From Ascidia mentula (taxonomy: Eukaryota > Chordata > Ascidiacea > Phlebobranchia > Ascidiidae), in contig OX387201.1 of NCBI GenBank assembly GCA_947561715.1, positions 439,001 to 503,000 on the forward strand: a DNA stretch of 64,000 bases, read 5' to 3'. Of the stretch, positions 50,461 through 63,300 are shown in pieces. The notes beneath the pieces were generated by a model. The model worked only from the letters and a program-made list of their open reading frames with translations, had not been told where the DNA came from and made no database searches. The position numbers were made by a program, and so were the translations under genes. Every line of letters starts with the position of its first letter. The stretch's first letter is position 1.

Positions 50461-53400
50461 ATGGAATCTACTGAAGAGCAACCGGATGCTGTTGATGAGA
50501 AATCCATTGAAAATATGAGAAAGGCATCCAGCACAAATTCCTCTGATGTTGAAAATGCTCCTCTGAATAAAACGCAAGGCAGTGGTGACCATGTTGTTAT
50601 TTCTGTTGAACAAACAGGTGATTGTAAAACTAAAATAACTTATCTGACAGCTGTCATTGTTGAGAGAAAGAAATGAATTGTTTTGTTTCCGAGGACAGCT
50701 TTTTTTCTCTTATCTCGTTTTTTATGCTCACACTTGAAATAAAAATCTGGCAGCTGAATTTTATATCTGGAAGTTTATTGATTAATTAGTCAAATTTTTG
50801 TTTTGTCACATGCAGATTCGTGCTTTAAGCTGAAAAATGTTTTTTAGTGTTTAATATTATATTTACTGATTGTCCCCAAAATCAGAAATGATGTTCTTGC
50901 TTGGTTGCTATTTTCCATGTCACAAAAGTAAAGTTTCCCATCCACGTGCTTAGTACATTTGTTTTGGTGCGCAAACACAATTTAGCCCTTTGCCACAATA
51001 TGTGGTAGGTGGCAGTTTTCTTCTTCATCCTGTAACCACGCATGGGTTATATCTCAAAATTGTGTTTTCATTGAAAAGTTTGTTTATTTACAGATGAAGT
51101 CTCGTCTTGCAAACTTTGTCTTGAAGAGAATTTACCCTCAGAGGAAATGTTTAAAGTGCAATCATGCGGGTGCTCGTTTTGCCTTGAGGTATATACAGGT
51201 TTATTACCAAGTGTAACTTCAGATAACATCCAATGTTAAATTTATTAGTTTACCGTGTGTTTGGGCCTCACATTCTTGCTTTAAGACCAAACTGTAAAAT
51301 CATTTTATCGACACATGATCATAGCCTGGAGGGTATACATAATTGCTTGCGTCACGCAAGTCTGTCTACAACTTGTTCCTTTGCTATGGCTGCTTTGGGA
51401 TAAGCTGAATTTTTTCCCCATGGATTTTTTTACTTTCCACACAAAAATACTTAATGCTACCCTTTATATTTCTATTAATTAACAAAACAGTTTTATTCTC
51501 TCTATTGTTTACGTGTATTAAAGAGTTTTCACGATAAATGTATTTGAGCATAATTTTTATTCTTTAAACATAGTTCTTAAACTCAAAAATATAAAGGGGT
51601 TGTATATCATGTATGATTTTTATAGTGCATGAAAAGCTATGTTGAAGTTCTCGTTCGAGACGGGGTTGTACTTTCCATATCATGTCCAGACTCTGAATGT
51701 CCTTCAGAGGGAACTTTCAAGCCTGAAGAGGTGTGGATTCTGTTGAGGTTTTAATTCAAATTAAAAACTGTGCTTCATAGTTTATTTCCAAACCAAACTC
51801 TGAATTAAATCATTATAACTGTGGTTTGTTCATACATTTTCTTCCTATTTGCTTGAAATTTAAGATACAACAACTCTGTCAACCAGAGACATTTGAAAAG
51901 TACAGAAGACTAAAACATGAGCAAGGCAAGTTGACCCATTGACTAAAAACATTTCAAATATGTTCATTATAAATGCTTTCAAACGATTGAATGTTATGTC
52001 AGAATGCATTTAAAATTAATTGATGGATTTTATTATGCCCTTGGAACAAGATTATCTTCAGTACACAAATGAGTGAATGAAAAAAAGTTTAAGGTAACGA
52101 CCATTGTGATGTTAACAACATGTTGTTTGTTTGCCAGAAGTTGCAATTGATCCCCACCGAACATTTTGTCCGGGTGCCACATGTTTAGCTGTGTGCCACG
52201 TCTGTAACAACTCATCTACACATTCATGGCCCAGTGAACCTTTTCCAGTGTCTTGTCCCAAGGTTGGTAATTCCTTTTCATTCAATGCAGCAGTAATTAT
52301 ATTTGTGTTAGTGAGAGACATGCATGTATTGATTTTTCTGTAGCGTCACCTCAAAGTGGCTTTGACGTTAGGGTGTTTACAGTGGAGTTCTTGGCAACAC
52401 ACATATTGCTGTGCAATAGACTGAAATGTCCACCATTACCTCCAAAAACAATTGCTTTTTTTGTTTTCTGGCCATCAAATGAGTATTCGTAAAATCGGCA
52501 ATCCAGTTCATTACAAACCTTTATAACAATTTTTATTAAGTTATTTCTGTGGAAGTGTGCATTGAAATAGCTGTATGTAACAGGTGTATAATTATACCCT
52601 CGTATCGAATAACAGCTGGACAAAAGGACCTTTTGTTATTGAAGTCAGAAGAGGTCATCTTCTATGGAGTTATATATATATCTAAATTAGTATGTAAATA
52701 TTTTGTGTGAACATTGAAGTTCACCAACAACTAACCATTGTTTTTTATGAGAAATTTTTCACGATGAACATTGCAAATTTTTGGATGCCAACTTCATTAA
52801 ATTTTACATCAGTCTGTTATTTCGGTAAAATGGTCAATGTAAAAATATGAAAAATCCATTATCAGAACGTTTTTTATCTTTATATTTCATGACTAGTTTC
52901 ATCAAAATCTCATGCTAGTAAATGAGACATATTAGAGGGTTGGAAGGCTGTGTGATTTCTTTAAAACTCTCATATATTTGTGTTCAATTCTTCTCAGTGC
53001 CAGCTGACCTTCTGTTATATTTGCAAGTCCGAGGTAAGCCAGTTTCACTAAAAAGGAAAAATTGTGTTTTTTTTTGTTTCATGGAGTGTAACTGCATGCA
53101 TTCAGATATTTTAGTTGTTTTTCTGTTGAGCGTCCCCCACAGAAAAGTGGTCATGAATCGTTTCCCTCCACTCACCATTAAAACTGCATGTAGTTTCCGA
53201 TTGCCACATCTGCCCAATGCTTTGTTTCTCAGTACCCTCAAGTAACAGTACATCTCATAAAACATTTAAGAAGGTTACTTGCACTTATAAGTATATAAGT
53301 ATCTCTGAAATGGCCCAAGGATGCCATTTAATTTTATGAAATGTAAATCATGGTTGGTGAAACAGCCTCACTCTCTGCAGCTCAATTATCTTTAAAGTTT

Positions 53401-54978
53401 GATGTTCATTAGTTGGTGGTTGAATGCATCATTATTTTCCTTTTATAATATTGGTTTCTGAAAGCTGGGCAATCAAATTACCGCTTTCATCTTGTCATAG
53501 TGGAAGAATGGACATCGATGTAGTGATTTTTCATTCAGTTTTGGTTCAGAGTTGCAGAAATTTCAAAGTCGGGCGGGGTGAGTCAGACCATGCATGGAAT
53601 GTTAACCAGTAAATTTTTCCTGTTTCTGGAAATTGTATGTCATGAAGTAAAACTTAAATAAGATGTTTTTTAGATTTTCACTCACTGGAGGTGTGAATGC
53701 TACCATCAAGAGATGTCCTGTTTGTAATATCCTCATTGAGAAGGACAGGGGCTGTGCCCAGATGATTTGTAAAAATTGTAGTCACGTATTTTGTTGGTAC
53801 TGTCTCAAGCTGCTTGATGTAAGTTGACGTTGGTGTTTTAACGATTGCGGATTCAGAAACAGTTTTTTTCCACATTCAAATGTTTGATTTTTGTGCAATT
53901 TGTGATTATTCTGATCGGTCGATCTGAAACTTTGCTCACAGAATGATTTCATGTTGAGACATTACGACAAAGGTCCGTGTCGTAACATGTTGGGTCACAG
54001 CAGAGCTCAAGTTTACAGACATCGAATCGGGGTAATTATCAAACAACATTATATTTAGTGTAAGTTTCTACCTACATGTTGCAACTGCTACTTTAAATTG
54101 CTCTGGGTACAGGGTATACCACTACATTGTTTCTGTACTACACTTATTGTAAAACATGTAATTGCAATTTCAACCCAGTCTTTATAATTTACAGATCTGA
54201 CATGACAAAATAGCCAAGATTTTTCTGCGTTTATCAAAATTTGGTGTAAATTTTTTGATTAATTACAAACAATAATTTAGTGATGGTTGTTTCACAGGTG
54301 ATCGGACTTTTCGTTTCTTTCTCTCTTCTTCTGGTCGTCGCATCCCCTGTTCTACTGCTCGCAGCTCCAATAATCCTCTGCTGTAAATGCAAGGAGTGTT
54401 GTAGACAAGTAGGTGCTAAGTTTTATTATTTTTGCAAGTCTCTGTTGAGTGGAAAGTGTCAAAGTGCTGTGATGGAATGGGTAAAGGGATGAAATTAAAG
54501 ACTATTTGCACTTTGAGGAAACACACTCTCTTTTTCCAGCCTGAATACAAAACAAACCCTACTTTTCATCCATATTGTCTTCTTGGTTGCAGCATAGAAT
54601 AATAACCATGATTTTGGTGCAGAGGAGGCTCTCAATATAAAAGCTAAAAGGCTGCTGTCAACACAATAATGATTTTGTTTTCCGCACAAGTGCATTCAGA
54701 AACCTTTTTTTTTCTGCACACGATAATTCTTGACATAATTTGTAAGTCAAATTGTTTGACAGTTAATCTGTTCACCAGGTAATAATTGAGAATTCTTGCA
54801 GGCTTTAAATCGCGCCAATCAACATAGGGAGTCGATAGACTCTCACGCCAATGAAAGGTCGAAACATGTTCCTGAAAATACACCACCTAGTGGTGAACCT
54901 GCAGCAACCGCTAGTGGAGATGTGGAATCAGGAATTCCAGCCAATAACCGCACAAATTTTGAAGAAAATGTTTTTTGA
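50461..54978 (+). CDS. RNF144: RNF144-type RBR E3 ubiquitin ligase
   Basis: Eleven exons join to 392 aa: 50461-50617, 51094-51188, 51626-51730, 51865-51925, 52138-52262, 52998-53033, 53501-53577, 53674-53818, 53942-54031, 54298-54408, 54802-54978. RBR ligases pass ubiquitin from E2 to a RING2 cysteine, then to substrate. RING1 starts at about residue 58 (CKLC), IBR follows (FCPGATC, FCYICK), RING2 is at about 233-262 ([17 protein letters not shown]), with the catalytic cysteine near 246. [15 protein letters not shown] and a single membrane helix ([20 protein letters not shown], about 298-325) match vertebrate RNF144A/B closely. An N-terminal extension of about 55 residues and a polar tail make it longer than RNF144A (292 aa). 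Intron 4 begins GCAAGT and must be GC-AG to keep frame. Confidence 0.93.
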
Positions 54979-56312
54979 CATCTTGTTAGTTTTCCAAAAT
55001 ATGGGAAGTGGTTTCTATGCAATTAACCATTTGTTTCAGAATTGTTGATGTTGCATAAAACTGGTGGTGTTTTTCAACTAGAAAGAAGTTTTTTTGCATT
55101 CGGTAGTTTTGATTTATCCTAAACATTGTAAGTTTCCTGATTTAAAAATGTTCTCAACTACATGTTCCATTTATTTCAATGCACAACATGTTTTCTATGC
55201 TCCATGGTATATTTTTTCCTAAATTCTAATCTACCGTGCTTTGACACCCAGCAATATGATGCATTTATTCATACATTATGGTTGGTGTTGGTTATCACTT
55301 ACTGGGGGTTGTGTTGTTGAATTGATTGGGTGTTGACACCAGTAAGTAACATGGCAATATATGTAGATATCATTTCCATGCGGGTATTGCATTTCCCCCA
55401 AATGCTTCTGTAGTGAAGAAATGATTGAAGGCATGTTTCCTGCACTTAGAACTGTTGTTTTTCTCTGGTTACGGTACCAGAGGCCATCAATGCATTTCTA
55501 GTCAACTGTGATTATTCTGCACAAAACCTTGTGTTGTTCGATCTAGTTTATAACGCCTTGGTACCACATGCTGTATAAATGCTTCTATTATTGCTTCTAT
55601 TTACAAACAGTTAGGTGTTGTCTCCCATTGTACATATTTTTTTTTAAATTTGAACTTTCTTTAAAAAAAATGTTCCGAAAAATTTGTCGCCATTCACATT
55701 CAATTCAACTATTTCTGTAACAATTTCTCAGAAGAATATACCTAAATTAATGCTGGCCTTTGCTCTAGGCCTGACTTGGAGTATTCTTAACCAAGGATAT
55801 CAACAACAAAGTTGTTTAAGCATTGTGCCTTTTGTATTTTGTGACAGTGTTTTGAACACATGAATAATATTTAGCTCTGATTGGTACATTTTCTTGTAAC
55901 AACTTCCATACACCCAACTTTATACTGACCTGATGTTTATCTGCAGCATTCACAGAATAATGTAATAAGAAGTTGGGTTGTCAACAAAATGTCTTTAGAC
56001 CTATTGTCTGTGTAACTTCTGTAACTGCACACTGTACTTCTTGCTTAATTGCCCAATAAAATTGTTTTTGTACAAAGTTGTCATTCGAAAAGTTATATAC
56101 ATGCTTCCAAAATATGCCACTTTTCCCTGCTCTAAACAACCAAATACAAGGGTTAGAAAAGGTTTAAACACATTGACGACATGTTTTTTATTGTGATAGC
56201 ACAAATCTTGTTCACTGAACAATATTTAGTCTTGTAACTGTAGAAGAATGGAACTTATCGCCAAATTTGTGAAGTTACAAATACAAGTTTATAAATCATT
56301 TGAACTAACAGT
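54979..56312. other. Convergent 3' regions of RNF144 and PSMD12
   Basis: No gene supported. AATAAA at about 56055 on the plus strand could end a long RNF144 3' UTR. On the minus strand an AATAAA overlaps the PSMD12 stop codon itself (56312-56317), which would allow a very short 3' UTR. Confidence 0.4.
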
Positions 56313-57671
56313 TTATTTTAAAGCATGGACCATCTCCTCCTTGGCAATCAAATGTGTTGCCTTGTTGACCAAACCCATCAACTTGTTAACAGAATGAGAC
56401 CATTCATTTAACACGTCACTGGGATCCCGTGGTTTGGAGAAATTGATAATCCCGCTCAAGCGATCGATTTTAGCAAAAACAGTTTTGTTTACAACCAGCT
56501 TGGCGAGGTACTCTTCTGCTTCCTCGACAGTAAGATTGAGAAGCATCGCCATTCTCTTGGATGTAATCCTGGTGTAGTATTTGGACATTACACGGATGTT
56601 GTGTTCTATCACTCTGTTGGCAAAATCTTTCCATCTTTTCTCTCCGTCTTCAGTGTGCAAGAAAACATCCGTGCAAGGACTTCCCGCTTCCCCTTCACGA
56701 AGTTCGTGCTCATAAAGTGAGAAAAACTTTTGCAATTGGATTAATTCCTGGCAAACGAAACATTCCAGGAGTTCCTTGTATTTCGGAATGTCCTCCAATT
56801 GCTTTTCTTGGCGAACTCTCTCCAGCATGTCTGATTGTTCATTGTCATGTGGGGAGAGCAAGACATAGAGAACCACACTTTTCAAAGCCTGTTGCCATTT
56901 CATTTTATCATCTTTTATAAGAGGGGTTTCAAACACTGCCTTGAAATGCTTGCAAGTCGACAAATACTGGTTGTCAGCAAGGTCAAGTTCAATCATCATT
57001 TGATAAAATCTCATCTTCAAATTTTGTATTTCTTCATCAGAGCTGTCAAAATAGCGAACGCTAATCTTTTTGCTGATAATTTGGACACGAATGTAATCTT
57101 TCTTTGCCAAACACAATCGCATCTGCTCCAGGATGAACTCTATCTTTTCTTTCCTATCCATGCTCCCAAATGTCTCCACTTGTAGCTCTTGGAGAATTGA
57201 CGCAGCTTCGGAGATGTCACCTTGGTCCTCTTTTATTTTGGCAAGTTTCATTGTTAGCCTTGCTCGTTCATTTTCAACATAAATCTTTCCTTCAGTGACG
57301 GTTCTAAGGCAGTCAATGAGCTTCAGTTTGGTCTCAAGATCAGGAGTTTTTTCAACGTAAGTGTAACATTCTTGTACCATTTTAGTGATTGCTTGTTTCA
57401 ATTGGCTTCGTTTCTTTGTGAACACAACAACATTGTCTGTCAAAGTTTCCCACTGCTTTTCCTCGAAGCATAGACGAACAGCAGCAACCATGACTTTACC
57501 GTTTGATATCATATCGCATGCAACACGCGTCTGTTTTTCCAAGGAATGTAATTTTTCAATGGCCTCTGCCAAATTTCCGTCTTTGGCAATTGCCTCGCAT
57601 TCTGGAATTACTTTGTCCACAGTGTCGCTGTAGTCGATTTCCATCTTTTCTAACTTTCCTTCGTCACCCAT
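56313..57671 (-). CDS. PSMD12: 26S proteasome regulatory subunit PSMD12 (Rpn5)
   Basis: A single uninterrupted frame of 452 aa, close to human PSMD12 (456). It is a lid subunit of the 19S regulatory particle and scaffolds the deubiquitinating module. Helical repeats fill the N-terminal half; the PCI domain lies in the C-terminal third. Signature blocks include [10 protein letters not shown] near the start, [46 protein letters not shown] and the ending [13 protein letters not shown], all close to the human sequence. The start at 57671 gives a sensible N-terminus. No intron is present and the frame is intact, so this is a functional intronless locus, not a decayed retrocopy. ACBD6 diverges from the same upstream region. 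Confidence 0.97.
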   Translation of the reverse strand: MGDEGKLEKMEIDYSDTVDKVIPECEAIAKDGNLAEAIEKLHSLEKQTRVACDMISNGKVMVAAVRLCFEEKQWETLTDNVVVFTKKRSQLKQAITKMVQECYTYVEKTPDLETKLKLIDCLRTVTEGKIYVENERARLTMKLAKIKEDQGDISEAASILQELQVETFGSMDRKEKIEFILEQMRLCLAKKDYIRVQIISKKISVRYFDSSDEEIQNLKMRFYQMMIELDLADNQYLSTCKHFKAVFETPLIKDDKMKWQQALKSVVLYVLLSPHDNEQSDMLERVRQEKQLEDIPKYKELLECFVCQELIQLQKFFSLYEHELREGEAGSPCTDVFLHTEDGEKRWKDFANRVIEHNIRVMSKYYTRITSKRMAMLLNLTVEEAEEYLAKLVVNKTVFAKIDRLSGIINFSKPRDPSDVLNEWSHSVNKLMGLVNKATHLIAKEEMVHALK

Positions 57672-58195
57672 GGTCGTTTTCTGGTTTGTTCGTATTGTTT
57701 TCTACAAGACTTAACGGAAATACGAAAACGTAAAAGTGAACGATCAACGCAATTCAACATTTGTATGTGAAGCATAGAAATGCACGTCATTTACCAATCC
57801 AGACCAGTGTAGAGTGTTTTCTCAAATGTCACAAATGTTTACTTTTATTCATATTGGTCTCTAAATAGAATTAAAACTTCAGTGATACCTCTATGTGTTA
57901 TTGATTAATCGCTAATATAAGTTGTACATTTAAATTAAAAAGCTTCTACCACAAGTTTGCAATAAAAACAAAACAAAGCAATATTCTTGAAATTTAATAT
58001 ACTTCGATTAGAGTTGAAAAAATCAGTAACACCGTCGACTTTGCGGGAAAAATGAAAAGGAACAACTAATTCACCGACAAAACAATATAGTTTTGCAAAC
58101 CACAAGTAAACCGCAGAAAAACTACCCAAGCGTACATAAACAAACTTTTCTCTCTCTTAAAGCGTAGTTACGGAACGAAGCGTTAGTGGTCAAAT
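57672..58195. promoter_or_regulatory. Candidate bidirectional promoter, PSMD12/ACBD6
   Basis: Only 524 bp separate the start codons of two divergent housekeeping-type genes, so both promoters and 5' UTRs must share this stretch unless transcription starts overlap coding DNA. I see no clear TATA box in a convincing position. Inferred from layout only. Confidence 0.45.
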
Positions 58196-59240
58196 ATGGC
58201 AGATGAAAACACGTTCCGAGCAGCTGCAGACCATTTGCAACACCTGGTTGGAAAGAATGCCAAAGATTGCGATTTACTTTATCTTTATGCAAGGTACAAA
58301 CAAGCCACTGTTGGCGATTGCAACACCAGCAAGCCCGGTTTCTTCAATGCCACTGCAAGAAGCAAATGGTAACTACACAACACAGCACCTCTGTTTTAAT
58401 CTTGATATATTTTATGATATTTTTATAGGAATGCCTGGATTGAAGTTAATGGCATGAGCAAAGAGGATGCTATGAAGCAATATGTCGACAAAATCAGATT
58501 GCTTGACCCGTCTTGTGATTTAAGTCCACAAACAAATAGGTATTTATCTATTTTTATAACCTTGCCCCTTGTTCTAATTGACATATTGGTGTAAAACATT
58601 CTTAGCAATGAACAGATTTCTCTACCATGGTCATTGTGTTAACATAAGAGCATGTATACATACTGTTTTAAGAGGACTAGGTGTATCAGTCAGCACATTA
58701 TGTTATGGAGATGACAACTCTACATTGCCACCAAGTGAGAGGGACATTTTTGACTGGTGTAAAGAAGGCTCACTTGATCATGTGAAGAAAATGCTCTCAT
58801 CCACCGAAGAAGTTGATGATGAGGTCTCATAATTTAACTATAGTCCAGAAGCAGCAGTTTTGTTAAACATATAGGTCCTAATTTTTAAAGAATTGTTTTG
58901 TTTTGTAGAAACGTACACTGCTCCATTGGGCTTGTGACAGGGGCCATTTGCACATAGCAAAATATTTATTGGGTCTAGGAGCCAATGTTAACTGCCAAGA
59001 TGAAGATTTGTCGACCCCTTTGCATTATGGTAATATCTTTAAATTTGTCATTATGATAATTTTCTTTCAATGAATTTTTCAATTATTATATTTGCAGCTG
59101 CAGCGTGTGACTATTTAGAGTTGGTAGAACTGCTAATCCAACACAAAGCAGACTCACATATCAGAGACATTGACAATGAAACTGCTTCAGAATGCACAAG
59201 CTCACAAACTATAATCTGTTTGATTCAAACTGGCATGTGA
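58196..59240 (+). CDS. ACBD6: Acyl-CoA-binding domain protein 6
   Basis: Five exons join to 232 aa: 58196-58368, 58429-58539, 58673-58823, 58909-59029, 59098-59240. The N-terminal acyl-CoA-binding domain (about residues 1-90) shows LLYLYARYKQATVGDCNTS and KWNAWIEVNGMSKEDAMKQY, including the ligand-contacting YKQAT block. A linker leads to two ankyrin repeats (about 145-215: LLHWACDRGHLHIAKYLL, and PLHYAAACDYLELVELLI). In vertebrates ACBD6 binds long-chain acyl-CoA and supports protein N-myristoylation. The start lies in ATATGGCAG, 524 bp from the PSMD12 start. It is a little shorter than human ACBD6 (282 aa). Confidence 0.95.
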
Positions 59241-60373
59241 CATATATTGCAAGCCAAGTTATAGTGTTATTGTGTCTGTTTTGTGTTCAAAATAACGTGG
59301 TATTTGTTTGTTGTAATGAAAGTGGTTTGTTATTTGTGATATGTGTTACAGTAATCGTTTTTTTTATATACTTACTTTCATAATTGGCTCTCTTTCTGTT
59401 GCACACACATGTTCAAATAGTCTTGTGCGAGCGTCCAGCAGGACACATTGCATCCGGCTTTTAGGGGCTGTACCAATTGGGCGGTTTCCTAAATACCAAG
59501 CGCACACTGTTACAGAAGTAAAAACCTCTCCGTTTATGTTGACTTTTTACACAGGTAAGCGTTTATAACCTGGGGCTTGGTAGCAAGTGTCCACTACAAA
59601 TAAAACTGTTCGCTGTTTGTGATTTGTTGAAAAATAGCAACAATATTGCCTGCCGTTGAAATCCTGGCGTACTAGTGGAAGTATTGAAAGAAAGTCGTGA
59701 ATTTGTTTTCAGATATATTTTTTGACAAATCACTTTGTAAAGATTGATATTAACTTTCAAAAGACGTAAATCCATTGATAATAACCTATAGAAACAGCCC
59801 AACGAGTGTCGTTGCTCAACATTTATTTTACTAAGCCATAATTGTGTAGCTCTGCTTTGCAGTTTTTATCTTACGGTCTACTACAAACAAATGAATTAAT
59901 TTGACCTTGTTATGGACGTACACGGTTGAAACATTGGGTGAATGCGCAACTGATTACACAACAAAGTGAAAAAGCAACTCTGTTGTCATCGTAATGTTGC
60001 CTTTTTCTTTTTTCTATCTTTCGTTGTTTGCTGGACGGTGATCAACTGACGACTGACTGACGCAAGTTATTGTTGACCGCTGTTGGCCGTTGTGTCTTTG
60101 TATTTTTCGACCGTTTTGTTAAGGTTTACTCTGTTTTTTCGTTTGAGGTATTTACGCTGTTAGTACGTTGTTTAGGCTGTTTGTTGTATTCTTCAGTCAA
60201 AGAATATGAAAGTCGACTTTTCAACAATTTAACTTTGTTATTCATAATATTTATAATTTTCATTTGCCAAGAATTGGCAAAGTACTAACAAAACAACTCA
60301 ACTTGATTAATTGAAAGTTTGTGCTGACTGTTATGCTTATTTTTAGGCTAGACACAGCCTTTGTTTTAGGGTG
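59241..60373. other. ACBD6 to AMBRA1 spacer
   Basis: Holds the ACBD6 3' UTR (an AATAAA at about 59599) and the AMBRA1 promoter and 5' UTR. T-rich DNA precedes 60374. No other gene is supported. Confidence 0.4.
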
Positions 60374-63300
60374 ATGTCGTCAAATGGACCTAAATCAAAG
60401 GTACATAGCTGCAATGTAGTGCTGGCATTAAGAAACAGACAATATCGAACGAAGAAGTTTATTGACGCACCAAATGCTCTCGAATCATATGCTGAGCAAT
60501 GTGCAGCGATTCTGTGCACGGACAATCACAAAGTTGAGCTTCCAGCTCGGACAAGATCCACTTTCATGACAGCATTTAGTCCGGATCATTCATTAATTGC
60601 AAGTTGTCATGGAGATCATAACATCCATGTAGCTGACCTGAAATCTAAAAAACTTGTCAAATCCCTGGTTGGGCATGATCGATCGCCGTGGTGCATTTCG
60701 TTCCATCCCAGCTCAAATGACATTCTTGCTACTGGGTGCTTGAATGGAGAGGTAACAAATAGGTTGCACAGTTCACTGGTTTAAACACATTTTAACAGTA
60801 ATCGAGTTTTATTCCAGTGACATACTGAACTTACTGCATTCACATGTTTTTGAAGGTCCGTGTCTGGGATTTGCGGGGAGGTGGAAGTGAATCATGGGTT
60901 GCCCCAAATGACAATGGAACCATAGCTTCCCTGTCTTTCCATCCAACAGATCAGGTTCTTCTCATTGCAGGTGGCAATGAAATCTATTTCTGGGACTGGA
61001 GCTTCCCCAGGCCATTTGCTTCCATAAAAACAAGCAATGTACATGAAAAGGTTTGTGTAAACAATACGTTTGTGCTATTTATTCACGAAATCTTGTGTGA
61101 TACTGTAATATTACAGAAATTTAACACTATTGACTTTTTGACAAACAAACATTTAATAAAAATTATGTGACGTATTCTTAAAGTGCATATGCCACAGCTA
61201 TGACAACTTTGCGTAAAACTAAAGGTACATCTACAACAAACATATATCCAAAGGTTTTACGGTTCTACGTCAACTAAAAAAATGTAGAAAACTGCACGAA
61301 AAGTAACGGCGACCAAAAATCGTAAACCTTTTTCACAGTGGTAATTGATATTGCAGATATCAAATAGTTTCAAACATAGGAGAATCCACAGATTACGTTA
61401 CCTCAAAGGTCAGGACAAGATTTTACATCACACAAAAATATGTCACTGTGACATCACAAACCAAACGCTTATTTGTCCTTGATCATCGGAAAAGCAAGGG
61501 TATAGCAGCAACGACACTACTCTGTATAAGACGGGAATGGTGCCTTTCTTTGCTCAATGACATTACATGACGTCAATTTGGGTGTGATGTCATAACTTTA
61601 ATCTCACCTTTCTGTTGATTTTCATTTGATGATTCCAACATTTCTAGTTAAAACTATATTGCGAAAAATACATTAGTGGTTGATTGTGGCGAATTAAATA
61701 AATTTTATGACACGGAAGGCAACGGACCGTCGGACAAAAAGTGGTGCTATGACCGAATAACTGTGTTGTATAATCAGCTAATTTGGTCAGTTTTTCTCGG
61801 CGGTTTTTGCCAGCCTCAAAATTCAATTACTTCTATCTTTTGCTGTGAGTGGACTAAACTGACCGTTTGTCCTTGTCGTGTTTTAAAAAGTTTATGTATC
61901 ACGTTAGCGATCATAGATGCTGTAACAACAAGAACACCCTGTCCCAGTAACTGTTTTATTATTATACAACTAAATAAGACATAATAGGTTGAAACAGCGG
62001 TCATCTGTTTGCAGCTCAAATTAACATCAAAATCCGTTTGTTGCACTTGTTCACTTGTTGTCCCCTGTTTAATGCAAAACTAAACCAGTTTTCCAATGTT
62101 TTCCATTCCTAAGCATAAGGCTTGCTGCCAGCACTCGCGCGACCAAAGTGCCTTCTATGACATCACACAGCAATAATCTCGCTTTCGCATGATTTCGTTC
62201 GCAGCGGTAAAAGTGACACTTTGATCAGCTGTATCTCAGAAACCAGTCGTAGTATCAAGCTACTTTTTCTGCCAAAAATGTTTTAAAGTTATGAACATCT
62301 CTTAGTTTAATTATCAGCATGTTTTGTTTTTACATGTCACATGTACTTTAAATACAGTAAAGACTTCTTAATAATTTAAGCAAATAGTCCAGTTTTATAT
62401 TTTAATGTCCAGGTGCGTTTGGTGCGCTTTGATAAATGGGGGAGTCATATTCTCACTGGTGTTGTTAACGATGAGGAACAAACATCTGGAGGAGAAGAAG
62501 AAGCAGAAGATAGTGATGCAAGTATGTTGCACTAAATCAGCACCTTAAGACTGGGGTGTCAAATTCACTGTTTTGTAACCTGCATTGTGTTAGTTTTGCA
62601 ACAATAACTATTTAATTAAAGCAGAACAATTTTATAGATTGTATAATTATTTGTGAAGTTGTTTGGACCGAAATAAAACCATGGGTATATTAATATGTCA
62701 TTTAGCACTAAATAAGTTTAGCATCTTCACCCTAAGCTGTGACAAAATAATGGTGCATACTGAATTTCACGCAGTCAAATTACTGTTTGTATTTTTCATC
62801 TGTAGTTGATTGGGGCTGGCCTCCACCTCGACCTTCTACTGGTTCATCCCATGTTAGAGTAAGTTCAAGCATTGTTTTGTTACTAAACTAGTTTGCTTGT
62901 GAAATTTAAGTATTGTAACTAGACCAAATGTGTATGTACCTGCAGTGGCGCAACTAGCGGAATTTAAAGGGGACAGGCAACGACCACCGATATCATTTGT
63001 TTCAACTAAAACGACGCTTAAATAGGTCAAAACGTAAAAATAATAGTTCCATTGTGAGCCAGAAATTACATTTTTATGCAACAGTTCCATTATTAGAGGT
63101 ATTGTTTTGTAACAATTACACTTTAGCACGCTTGAGCATATTTTCTCGCGTTTCTTTTTTTCGACGTGTCTATATAGGTTACTATAGTATACTCTGCTTG
63201 ACCAACTTTCGCGTCAGTTTCTTCTGTAACTACAACAGTTAGCCTCAATAACAATGTCTTGTCCACCGAAGAAAATGAGAAAAATTACGTCATTTTTTGT

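Noticed and set aside
53355-53395. Possible further member of the GAAACAGTGGCC family in an RNF144 intron
   Set aside because: Match is too short and too diverged to separate from chance.
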